This document shows positions 56,851 through 64,000 of a stretch of 64,000 nucleotides of DNA, one piece after another. Position numbers and translations under genes: made by a program. Every line of letters starts with the position of its first letter. Positions within the stretch are counted from its first letter, which is position 1. The notes beneath the pieces were generated by a model that ran no database searches, was not told where the DNA came from, and was given only the letters and a program-made list of their open reading frames with translations. The stretch comes from Nostoc sp. 106C (GTDB taxonomy: Bacteria; Cyanobacteriota; Cyanobacteriia; Cyanobacteriales; Nostocaceae), in the NCBI RefSeq assembly GCF_002154725.1, contig NZ_MTAW01000104.1:1-64000 (forward strand). The letters run 5' to 3'.

Positions 56851-57099
56851 AAAATTATTCTTGCCTGGGACTTAATTAATAATGCTAAGTTTTTTTGTTT
56901 CTACTTTTCATTTATCTTTTGGTAGAAACCGAATGCTAACTACCACAAATGCTAAATTGGATAGGCATCAAAAATTGTATCGGTGCTGAGTGCTGCTTCA
57001 ATCTAGTCAGCTAAGTGCTGGGATGCTTCAGCTAAAGTAATTTGCTGCATAATATTTCAGACCTTAAGATACCTTTAAATAAAAAATCAGCTGCTACTA

Positions 57100-57762
57100 C
57101 TATCCTAACTTTGAATTATCAATTAAATTACAAGGAAACCAATTTAACCAAGCGTCCCAATTTTCCACTATTTGGGCAAGTTCTGCATAACCTCCTGCAT
57201 TTGGATGAACGCCATCATTTCCTATAGCTTCATCTCTCCAAATAGTTGATTTTTCTAATATGGGAAAAATGTCTAAATAAGGTACATTTAATTCATGGCA
57301 AACTAATGCAAACTGTTTAGATAAATCGCTAATTCTTTTCTTTCTCTGCGGGTCTTCTTGTTCTGCATATGGCGCAGGACCAATCATTAAAACAGGATAT
57401 AACTGCTTGGCTTCACTTAAAATTTTGCGAGCATTTCTAATTGAATCTATAAGGTCTACACGAGTTTTACCGTTTTCTACTGTTGTATCATTTAGCCCAA
57501 AAGAAAATACAACTCTGCCATAAAAATCCTTAGGGAGGCGAACTGATACTTCTTGTAACCAACGCTTTGCTATATCGGTACTTGTATCTCGCCTAACTCC
57601 TAAATTATAGTAGGTTATGTCATAACTTTTTTTATTAGCGTAAACGCATATTCTGCCTGTCCAACCAAGATACTCAGGGTCGCCAGTACCATTAATAAAA
57701 GAGTCTCCAACAAAACAAATTCTGAGATCTGGTAGCTGTATTGAATTCATAATTCGATTCAT
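57100..57762 (-). CDS. SGNH/GDSL hydrolase
   Basis: 220-residue esterase/lipase-type SGNH hydrolase. Block I is CFVGDSFINGTGDPEYLGWTGR (catalytic Ser in GDS), block III FGLNDTT (the Asn of GxND), and block V DGVHPNAGGYAELAQ (Asp-x-x-His). No signal peptide is visible. Substrate unknown; family members deacylate sugars or lipids. It sits between rbcS and rca, on the same strand, just after the rbc terminator, so it may be read through from the Rubisco operon or have its own promoter. An ATG at 57750 is an alternative start. Confidence 0.82.
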   Translation of the reverse strand: MNRIMNSIQLPDLRICFVGDSFINGTGDPEYLGWTGRICVYANKKSYDITYYNLGVRRDTSTDIAKRWLQEVSVRLPKDFYGRVVFSFGLNDTTVENGKTRVDLIDSIRNARKILSEAKQLYPVLMIGPAPYAEQEDPQRKKRISDLSKQFALVCHELNVPYLDIFPILEKSTIWRDEAIGNDGVHPNAGGYAELAQIVENWDAWLNWFPCNLIDNSKLG

Positions 57763-57793
57763 AAAAGAAGAGAGGCAGATTATTCTACCTCTC
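57762..57793 (-). terminator. Rho-independent terminator of the rbcLXS operon
   Basis: On the minus strand GAGAGGTAGA-ATAA-TCTGCCTCTC is a ten-pair stem with one mismatch, followed by TTCTTTTAT. It is about 56 bases after the rbcS stop codon and overlaps the start of the SGNH hydrolase gene. Confidence 0.75.
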
Positions 57794-57848
57794 CTATGGG
57801 GGAATTAATAAATAACCTAAGGCCCCTAGACTAACTCAGCTTCCAGCT

Positions 57849-58178
57849 TTAGTATCTGCTAGGTTTGTGAACGATAAAGCTGAGCACTTGGCACTGCTTG
57901 ATGTTGTCGAAACCTACAACACGGATATATTGATTGGAATACTGAGAACGGCAAGCTTGAACTTCGTTTAGTACTTCTTGAGTAGATTTAGCACCGAACA
58001 AAGGCAGCTTCCACAGTGTCCAATATAATTCTGTTGGCTCAGAAGTATCGTTAAACTCAATTGCTGGGATGTAACCTTGGTTCAGGATGTACTGGATTTG
58101 CTTGGCAATTTGAGCGTCCGACAGGGGTGGCAGATAAGAAAGGGTTTCGTAACGACGCTCTTTTGGTAAAGTTTGCAT
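57849..58178 (-). CDS. rbcS: Ribulose bisphosphate carboxylase small subunit
   Basis: Small subunit of form IB Rubisco, a 109-residue protein capping the L8 core in the carboxysome. Family features: [48 protein letters not shown] and [14 protein letters not shown]. There is no transit peptide, as expected. It is the last gene of rbcL-rbcX-rbcS, 44 bases after rbcX, with a strong terminator downstream. Confidence 0.97.
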   Translation of the reverse strand: MQTLPKERRYETLSYLPPLSDAQIAKQIQYILNQGYIPAIEFNDTSEPTELYWTLWKLPLFGAKSTQEVLNEVQACRSQYSNQYIRVVGFDNIKQCQVLSFIVHKPSRY

Positions 58179-58222
58179 AGCTGTTGATAATGGGTTGCGA
58201 TTTTTACGACTAAGTTGATCGG

Positions 58223-58630
58223 CTAACTGGATAAGTTATCCAAGTTTGAGTCTGAGCTTGTTTGCTGTTCTGCTTCCAGACTGGGGTTTGATGTTTCTAT
58301 GAGAGTGATGCGTTCTAGATGCTGGCGACGCTGTTGCATATTGGCTTGCTGAATGCCAGTACGAACCATTTCTGGTAAAAACTCTGCAATTTCCTCAGCA
58401 ATGTGTTCTCTAACAGTCATGATCCGCAATGCCAAATCTGGCTTCTCTTTTAACAACTGGGCAATATACGATTCTCCATCCTGAATTTTGTCAGCGGAAT
58501 AGTTATGCAACCAAATTGCCAATGGAGGATTAGTTTCGCCTAGCTGTGCCAGTACCGTCCTTAGTGCCTGATAAGTCAGGTAGCTTTGGAGAGTCTTGGC
58601 TGTGTCTTTCGCAATTTGCTTAAGATTCAT
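58223..58630 (-). CDS. rbcX: Rubisco assembly chaperone RbcX
   Basis: Helical dimer that clamps the C-terminal tail of RbcL during assembly of the L8 core. Residues 1-100 hold the conserved core ([34 protein letters not shown], then [23 protein letters not shown]). The variable tail ([17 protein letters not shown]) is normal for the genus. 135 residues. It is located between rbcL and rbcS, the arrangement found in Nostocales. Confidence 0.96.
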   Translation of the reverse strand: MNLKQIAKDTAKTLQSYLTYQALRTVLAQLGETNPPLAIWLHNYSADKIQDGESYIAQLLKEKPDLALRIMTVREHIAEEIAEFLPEMVRTGIQQANMQQRRQHLERITLIETSNPSLEAEQQTSSDSNLDNLSS

Positions 58631-58675
58631 GCTTGACCCCAGCCCTTAGTTAAGTAAAAAGTCAAAAGTAAAAAG

Positions 58676-58815
58676 TGAGCCACTGCGTTGGACGGGTTTC
58701 CAAGGCAGCCGCTTGCGGGGGTTTCCCCCGTTATGCGGACTGCCGTCGGCTTAAAGCAAGTGGCGTTAGCGCAGCGTTAGCGTGCCTGCGAGCATCACCC
58801 ATAAGGGTAAAAAGA
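58676..58815. repeat. Repeat mosaic in the rbcL-rbcX spacer
   Basis: GCGTTGGACGGGTTTCC, CTTGCGGGGGTTTCCCCCGTTATGCGG, GCCGTCGGCTTAAAGCAAGTGGCG and GTTAGCGCAGCGTTAGCGTG repeat modules fill the 235-base spacer. The rbcL-rbcX spacer is known to carry such repeats and to vary in length among Nostoc strains. Confidence 0.7.
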
Positions 58816-58865
58816 AAGGATGGATATTTCTTTTACCTTTTAACTTTTTACTTGTTACTTGAGGA

Positions 58866-60296
58866 TCAGACGGTATCCATTGCCTCGAATTCAAACTTGA
58901 TTTCTTTCCACAGTTCGCAAGCTACAGCAAGTTCAGGAGACCACTTAGCAGCTTCGCGGATAATGTCGTTACCTTCACGAGCCAAGTTGCGACCTTCGTT
59001 ACGAGCTTGAATACAAGCTTCTAAAGCTACACGGTTAGCTGTAGCACCAGGAGCATTACCCCAGGGGTGACCGAGGGTACCACCACCGAATTGCAGCACG
59101 GAGTCATCACCAAAGATTTCTACCAGTGCCGGCATGTGCCATATATGGATACCACCAGAAGCAACTGCCATTACGCCAGGTAGAGAAGCCCAGTCTTGGG
59201 TAAAGTAAATACCGCGAGACTTGTCTTGCTCAACATAGTTTTCACGCAACAGGTCAACGAAGCCCATTGTGATACCACGCTCACCTTCCAACTTACCAAC
59301 CACTGTTCCGGTATGGATGTGGTCACCACCAGATAAACGTAGGGCTTTAGCCAATACACGGAAGTGGATACCGTGGTTCTTTTGACGGTCGATTACAGCG
59401 TGCATCGCACGGTGAATGTGCAATAGAATCCCGTTATCACGGCACCAACGAGCCAATGTAGTGTTGGCGGTGAAACCTGCGGTGAGGTAGTCGTGCATGA
59501 TGATGGGCTGTTTGAGTTCTTTAGCGAACTCAGCCCGTTTGAGCATTTCTTCGCAGGTTGGAGCGGTAACGTTCAGGTAGTGACCTTTGATTTCGCCGGT
59601 TTCTGCTTGAGCTTTGGCGATCGCTTCAGAAACGAACAAGAAGCGATCGCGCCACCGTTGGAATGGGGCAGAGTTGATGTTTTCGTCGTCTTTGGTGAAG
59701 TCCAAACCACCGCGCAAACACTCGTATACAGCGCGTCCATAGTTCTTAGCAGACAGACCTAATTTGGGCTTAATTGTACAACCCAACAGAGGACGACCGT
59801 ATTTGTTTAATTTGTCACGCTCAACTTGAATACCGTGGGGAGGACCTTGGAAAGTCTTGATGTAAGCTACAGGGAAACGGATGTCTTCCAAACGTAATGC
59901 CCGTAAGGCTTTAAAACCAAATACGTTACCTACAATCGAGGTCAACACGTTGGTAACAGAGCCTTCTTCAAACAGATCCAAAGGATAGGCAACGTAGCAA
60001 ATGTACTGGTTGTCTTCGCCGGGAACTGGTTCAATATCGTAGCAACGACCTTTGTAGCGATCTAGGTCGGTGAGCAAGTCTGTCCACACAGTTGTCCAAG
60101 TACCAGTGGAAGACTCAGCCGCCACAGCCGCACCTGCTTCTTCGGGGGGAACTCCAGGTTGGGGTGTAACACGGAATGCCGCTAGAAGATCTGTATCTTT
60201 AGGTGTGTAATCAGGGGTGTAATAAGTAAGTCTGTAATCTTTAACCCCGGCTTGATACCCAGATTTTGACTGAGTCTTCGTTTGAGCGTAAGACAT
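58866..60296 (-). CDS. rbcL: Ribulose bisphosphate carboxylase large subunit
   Basis: Catalytic subunit of form IB Rubisco, 476 residues. The carbamylated Lys region is [40 protein letters not shown], loop 6 [13 protein letters not shown] and [10 protein letters not shown] are intact, as is the closing tail [14 protein letters not shown]. It initiates with [30 protein letters not shown], the normal cyanobacterial start. The first gene of the rbc operon, preceded by a 900-base region without genes. Confidence 0.98.
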   Translation of the reverse strand: MSYAQTKTQSKSGYQAGVKDYRLTYYTPDYTPKDTDLLAAFRVTPQPGVPPEEAGAAVAAESSTGTWTTVWTDLLTDLDRYKGRCYDIEPVPGEDNQYICYVAYPLDLFEEGSVTNVLTSIVGNVFGFKALRALRLEDIRFPVAYIKTFQGPPHGIQVERDKLNKYGRPLLGCTIKPKLGLSAKNYGRAVYECLRGGLDFTKDDENINSAPFQRWRDRFLFVSEAIAKAQAETGEIKGHYLNVTAPTCEEMLKRAEFAKELKQPIIMHDYLTAGFTANTTLARWCRDNGILLHIHRAMHAVIDRQKNHGIHFRVLAKALRLSGGDHIHTGTVVGKLEGERGITMGFVDLLRENYVEQDKSRGIYFTQDWASLPGVMAVASGGIHIWHMPALVEIFGDDSVLQFGGGTLGHPWGNAPGATANRVALEACIQARNEGRNLAREGNDIIREAAKWSPELAVACELWKEIKFEFEAMDTV

Positions 60297-61203
60297 AAAT
60301 TCCCTTCCAAGAAGTCACACTTTGTTACTTAATCAAATCACGTTGCATGTAATTTTTCCCCCACCCCGTTCTTTCCCCTGGTAGCAGGAGGAAGATTAGG
60401 AAAATTTTTTTGTTAGGGGTTGTCTATGACAAAGGGGTAGCGGTTTTTATTCAGGAACATTTTGCGAAGTGTCTAAGACATCATCACTAGCTTCCTTGAT
60501 TTTTCGAGGTACACGATTGTGTACTTCTTATTCTTCCTCTGTCCCAAGCATATAAATTCTTTTTATCTCTTTCTCACACTCTTCTAAAGTTTTTTTACCT
60601 TACTTAACCTAGCTGCTTCACAAGGTTAACTCTTACCCATTATCCCTGAGGAGAATCTGGGGATCTGGGCTTTTTTGCTGGCACATATCCTAGATTTCCT
60701 TGATTTACAGGGAAAATCTTAGGAGCAATTTGGACTGAGGTAGGTTTAGAGGAGTGTTGAACGCAAGACAAAAATTGCACACCACGTAATTTGTAACTTG
60801 TCTCACAATATATCAAGAAATCGATAAGTTATACTTTGAAACTTTTTAACTTATTTATTTAAATTTGTTATCACATAAAGTTTTAAACATTTTATTAAGA
60901 ATACTTTACAAAGTTTCTCATGAATTGTATGTGCCTTTGGTAAGCAAGGGTTGGAGGGGATACACCAAGGAGGATACGGGAGACAAATGACCCATCCCCA
61001 ATCCCAGAGAAAAATTGCTGAAGGCGTTTAAAAAATCTTTGGTACGGGAACACTGAAATTAACCCCCAGCCAATTTCAGCAACAGACCTCTTGTAGCGGT
61101 GGGGAGAGGAAAAATCAATTTATTGAAACTTGTCTGTTAATCCTTTCCCGACTTCTGTAAGAAGCCTAATGGCTTGGGTACTGTCTCCAAAGGGAATGTC
61201 ACC
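60297..61203. other. Long rbcL upstream region
   Basis: About 900 bases between the divergent rbcL and the propeller-protein gene, AT-rich in its centre. It must contain the rbcL promoter and leader, on the minus strand. I looked for the NtcA-type GTA-N8-TAC and did not find a perfect copy. A pyrimidine-rich stretch CTCATTCTTCCTCTG and several A/T runs occur. Nothing else identified. Confidence 0.45.
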
Positions 61204-62328
61204 GTGGTATTGTTTTGCAAGCGTACTAATGTACTGATTACTTCTATCCTGGCAGGATTCATGGTGCTGCCGAGTCTGGGAATTGTTACATCAACAAATC
61301 CAGCAAGGGCCCAAAAAACCGCTAGTCCTGCTCCGACACAAAATAAACCTGTTACCAATTCGTCCAAGCCAACTAGCTCTTACCCAGCTTCTGCACCACC
61401 CCCGCGAGTAGACCCCTTGCCCGATCAACGGGAAGAGCAAGAGCATTCAATAGAAACCGATTACCGTGTCAGCAATTTGTTAGCGGATGTTACAGGCAAT
61501 CTTTGGGTAGCTTCTTGGCGGGGCTTGTCGCGGATTGACCCTAAAACTGGCAAGATTGTCTCTCGCGTTAGTCTACCTAATGTTGCCATTAGCGCTTTAG
61601 CTCAAGACAAAGTAGGGCGCGTATGGGTGGGAAATTATGAAGGTCTAATCCGCGTAGAACCTCGCACTAGCGAAATCACAGCCCAGAATTTATTTTTGCC
61701 TTCCAAACGGGTGTTATCGCTATTGATTGACAAACGTGGTTATTTGTGGACGGGAACTGATAACGGTTTAGCCTTGATTAGTCCTGACCAAGGCTTAATT
61801 ATGACCACCCTCAAGAATTTGCCTGGTGTTAGCGCTAACGCCCTAACTTTAGATGCGGAAGGTCAACTGTGGGTAGGCACTCTAGATGGACTGCTGCGAG
61901 TAAATACTGCTAATGCTTTAATTATGAAGCGAATTGCTGATTTACCTGGGACAACTGTGCAAGCTTTAGCTATTAGCCCAGAAGGATTAATTTGGGCAGG
62001 AATGCCGAATAATTTGCTAGTAATTAACCCGAAAACTGGTGCAGTACTGCGGTCTGTGACTCGTTTGCGCGGACGTAACGTTACAGCAGTGCGCTTTGCT
62101 CAAGATGGTAGTGTTTGGATCGGTACAAATAATGGTTTGTTACGATTAAATCCAAATACAGGATCTGTATTGGATGAAGTTGCAGGACTTCCTTCTAGTC
62201 GAGTGCTTGCTCTTGCCCCTGATATCGCCAATAAATTATGGATCGGCACTAGTGAAGGTCTAGCTTGGTTAATGCCCAAAGTGGGTAGTGCAAAAACCCA
62301 TCTTGCTTTTAGTCGCGCCGTGAAATGA
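61204..62328 (+). CDS. Secreted two-component-regulator-type beta-propeller protein
   Basis: From the GTG at 61204 (AAGGGA about eight bases upstream) about 374 residues. A signal-like hydrophobic segment (LITSILAGFMVLPSLGIVTS, ending ARAQ) is followed by a Pro-rich linker and, from about residue 90, a repeated unit: VTGNLWVASWRGLSRIDPKTG, KVGRVWVGNYEGLIRVEP, RGYLWTGTDNGLALISP, EGQLWVGTLDGLLRVN, EGLIWAGMPNNLLVINPKTG, DGSVWIGTNNGLLRLNPNTG and NKLWIGTSEGLAWL. These seven reg_prop-type repeats probably form a ligand-binding propeller. No kinase or regulator follows. A TTG at 61174 is less likely. Confidence 0.78.
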   Translation: MVLFCKRTNVLITSILAGFMVLPSLGIVTSTNPARAQKTASPAPTQNKPVTNSSKPTSSYPASAPPPRVDPLPDQREEQEHSIETDYRVSNLLADVTGNLWVASWRGLSRIDPKTGKIVSRVSLPNVAISALAQDKVGRVWVGNYEGLIRVEPRTSEITAQNLFLPSKRVLSLLIDKRGYLWTGTDNGLALISPDQGLIMTTLKNLPGVSANALTLDAEGQLWVGTLDGLLRVNTANALIMKRIADLPGTTVQALAISPEGLIWAGMPNNLLVINPKTGAVLRSVTRLRGRNVTAVRFAQDGSVWIGTNNGLLRLNPNTGSVLDEVAGLPSSRVLALAPDIANKLWIGTSEGLAWLMPKVGSAKTHLAFSRAVK

Positions 62329-62331
62329 GTA

Positions 62332-62369
62332 GTCATTTGTCATTTGTCCTAGGCAAATGGCAAATGACA
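62332..62369. repeat. Near-perfect inverted repeat made of tandem CATTTGT units
   Basis: GTCATTTGTCATTTG and CAAATGGCAAATGAC pair (one G-T or mismatch) around TCCTAGG. Heptamer-like units GTCATTT/AAATGAC repeat on both arms. It lies between the propeller gene stop and panB and could terminate transcription weakly. Confidence 0.65.
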
Positions 62370-62410
62370 AATAATAAATTACAAAAACTCTAAAATCTTA
62401 ATAATTGGCA

Positions 62411-63181
62411 ATGGTAGTTACCACCCAGCAATTAATTCAATGGAAACAACAAGGACGTTCAATTGTAGCGTTGACCGCCTGGGATTATGCGATCGCCCAA
62501 CTCCTCGATACAGCTGGGGTAGACTTAATCCTGGTAGGTGACTCTATGGCTGTGGTTCTGGGTTATGAGACAACATTGCCAATTACTTTAGAGGAGATGT
62601 TATACCATGCTAAAGCCGTCCGCCGTGGTGTGAAACGCGCTTTAGTGGTGGTCGATTTGCCATTTTTGACCTATCAAGAGAGCATTCAACAAGCAATGCA
62701 TTCAGCTGGGCTAGTGCTAAAAGAAACAGGCGCTCAAGCTGTCAAGTTAGAAGGTGGCTATCCAGCAATGGTAGAAACTATTGCTCGTTTGGTGCAAGCA
62801 GGAATTCCTGTTATGGGACACGTGGGTTTGACACCACAATCAGTTCATCAACTCGGTTTGCGACAACAGGGCAAAACGCAAGAAACAGCAGAGAGAATTT
62901 TAAATGAAGCGATCGCTCTTGAACAAGCGGGCGTATTTGCGATTGTTTTAGAGCATATACCCACTGATTTAGCACTGCGCATTACAGAAAAACTCCGTAT
63001 TCCTACCATTGGCATTGGTGCCGGAATCCATTGTAATGGACAAGTGTTAGTCACATCTGATGTTCTTGGACTTTCAGAGAGACAACCACCTTTCGCTAAA
63101 ATTTATACTAATCTACGGGAGAATATTACTAAAGCTGTACAGGATTATGCACAAGAAGTGCGAGAGCGAAAATTTCCTTAA
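62411..63181 (+). CDS. panB: 3-methyl-2-oxobutanoate hydroxymethyltransferase
   Basis: First committed enzyme of pantothenate synthesis: transfers a hydroxymethyl group from methylene-tetrahydrofolate to ketoisovalerate, with Mg. Typical blocks are [67 protein letters not shown] and [27 protein letters not shown]. The ATG at 62411 gives 256 residues; a TTG at 62405 gives two more. No panC is adjacent. Confidence 0.94.
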   Translation: MVVTTQQLIQWKQQGRSIVALTAWDYAIAQLLDTAGVDLILVGDSMAVVLGYETTLPITLEEMLYHAKAVRRGVKRALVVVDLPFLTYQESIQQAMHSAGLVLKETGAQAVKLEGGYPAMVETIARLVQAGIPVMGHVGLTPQSVHQLGLRQQGKTQETAERILNEAIALEQAGVFAIVLEHIPTDLALRITEKLRIPTIGIGAGIHCNGQVLVTSDVLGLSERQPPFAKIYTNLRENITKAVQDYAQEVRERKFP

Positions 63182-63883
63182 TCAAAAGTAAAAAGGACAA
63201 GAAGGCACGTAGAAAATTCCTACTCTTAACTTTTGACAAAAAAATAGTAATTGAAGATGAAGATACAGCAATTATCACTATCAGAACACTAATTAACCGA
63301 AATCAGAAAGTGATAAATTTGCAAATATAACATCAGCAATTACTAAAGTTATAGCTTGAATCGAGAGGAAAGACAGACAATATTTAAGTTTGAGCAATTT
63401 GCAGCAAACTTGGGTTTATAAGATGGTAGACAATAGTAGTCGTTTAAAGACAAAATTAGAAGCTGTACCTAGTGCAGTGTAAGTAGACTTCCATACCTTA
63501 TGAGCAGCAGTTCTGAGTCTACAATATATAGCAAAAGTCTAGACTAGAATAAAGGTTTTTTGAGTTTTGACTTAGACACACAGGTACTAGATTATTAGCG
63601 TTAAGCTTAACTGTAGAACAATAACACAGGTGTTGGATTTGGATGTTATACAATTTCAGCAAATATGACAGCCAATTTTTCCAAATCCATAAAAGAAAGC
63701 TAAACTCCATTATTTTTAGAGCAAGCGCATTAAGCGGCTGAAGACTTGATGCAAAGGCTAAGATAAACAGTTATACATCTATTTGAGACTCGCTAAAGTG
63801 CAAGAATCATCTTTTCTCTAGCCAATGCAGAGTAATTTTTTGTTTAGTCCGAATTTCAGTAGAAATCGCAAGGTTCACAACCT
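63182..63883. other. Intergenic region after panB
   Basis: About 700 AT-rich bases. A short frame MVDNSSRLKTKLEAVPSAV (63423-63482) is too small to support. I see no tRNA, terminator or repeat that I can defend. Confidence 0.4.
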
Positions 63884-64000
63884 TTAATTTTGTAAATCTG
63901 CGTATCTTTTATCAAGACGAAAATCAGGCGCAGGCTCTAACAAAAGCCAATGTTTACGCTTAGTCTTATTCTTGAGGATATTTACATAGTTATCAGCGTA
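63884..64000 (-). CDS. 3' end of a gene cut by the window edge
   Basis: The minus strand reads open from the right edge for 38 codons, ending at a TAA (63884-63886): YADNYVNILKNKTKRKHWLLLEPAPDFRLDKRYADLQN. The composition is compatible with coding, but without the rest of the gene no family can be named. It could be a chance open stretch. Confidence 0.4.
   Translation of the reverse strand, partial: YADNYVNILKNKTKRKHWLLLEPAPDFRLDKRYADLQN

Noticed and set aside
60297-60900. A perfect NtcA site in the rbcL upstream region
   Set aside because: I searched by eye for GTA-N8-TAC and found no exact match, so no regulatory site is claimed.

Overview
The window reads as chromosomal DNA of a filamentous, probably heterocyst-forming cyanobacterium (Nostocales, close to Nostoc/Anabaena). 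Evidence: the palindrome GCGATCGC (HIP1) occurs throughout, inside and between genes. There is a carboxysomal-type rbcL-rbcX-rbcS cluster with a small-subunit-tailed Rubisco activase, a plant-type phytoene desaturase/phytoene synthase pair, heme oxygenase for bilins, the ferredoxin-thioredoxin reductase variable chain, a close relative of the Nostoc punctiforme dynamin-like protein, an hps-like hormogonium polysaccharide locus, and heptameric short tandem repeats of the kind known from Nostocales.

Layout. 1-10.9 kb: a Zur-type Fur regulator between two blocks of GC-rich interspersed repeats; NfeD/SPFH membrane pair; a PP2C phosphatase with a zinc ribbon; ftrV; YdcF; an APH-like/P-loop kinase fusion; rplY and purA. 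10.9-20.4 kb: a decayed response-regulator fragment, an adenosine-deaminase-like protein, a methyltransferase, a cysteine-less rhodanese, mutL, and a DUF433/DUF5615 toxin-antitoxin pair set among decayed toxin ends and duplicated copies of the nagZ 3' end; then nagZ and an RlpA-like protein. 20.4-31.3 kb: crtP-crtB, tRNA-Ser(GCT), a branched-chain amino-acid-type binding lipoprotein, an outer-membrane barrel, a serine hydrolase divergent from an NlpC/P60 peptidase, a GT2, an MFS transporter, tRNA-Arg(ACG) and moaC. 31.3-37.4 kb: a broken DUF2795 gene, several small conserved proteins, an ABA4-like protein, a C-terminally short EamA transporter, cobW and heme oxygenase. 37.4-46.8 kb: glmM followed by an exopolysaccharide cluster (O-antigen-ligase-like HpsL, acyltransferase, four glycosyltransferases). 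46.8-56 kb: 1-Cys peroxiredoxin, an internally deleted Uma2 gene, two dynamin-like GTPases (one ending in a J-domain) with a small coiled-coil membrane protein, an orphan oligopeptide-type ABC permease and a ROK kinase-like protein. 55.5-64 kb: rca, an SGNH hydrolase, rbcS, rbcX, rbcL, a secreted propeller protein, panB and the tail of a gene cut by the right edge.

Most of the window is ordinary housekeeping gene content. The observations that stand out are (i) the serial toxin-antitoxin array that carries copies of the nagZ tail, (ii) the two-dynamin cluster with a J-domain fusion, (iii) the phosphatase that carries the zinc ribbon typical of cyanobacterial Ser/Thr kinases followed by a kinase-like but motif-less segment, and (iv) several genes with missing catalytic residues or clear decay.

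All assignments come from reading the sequence. No database search was run, so family names rest on motif and sequence recognition.
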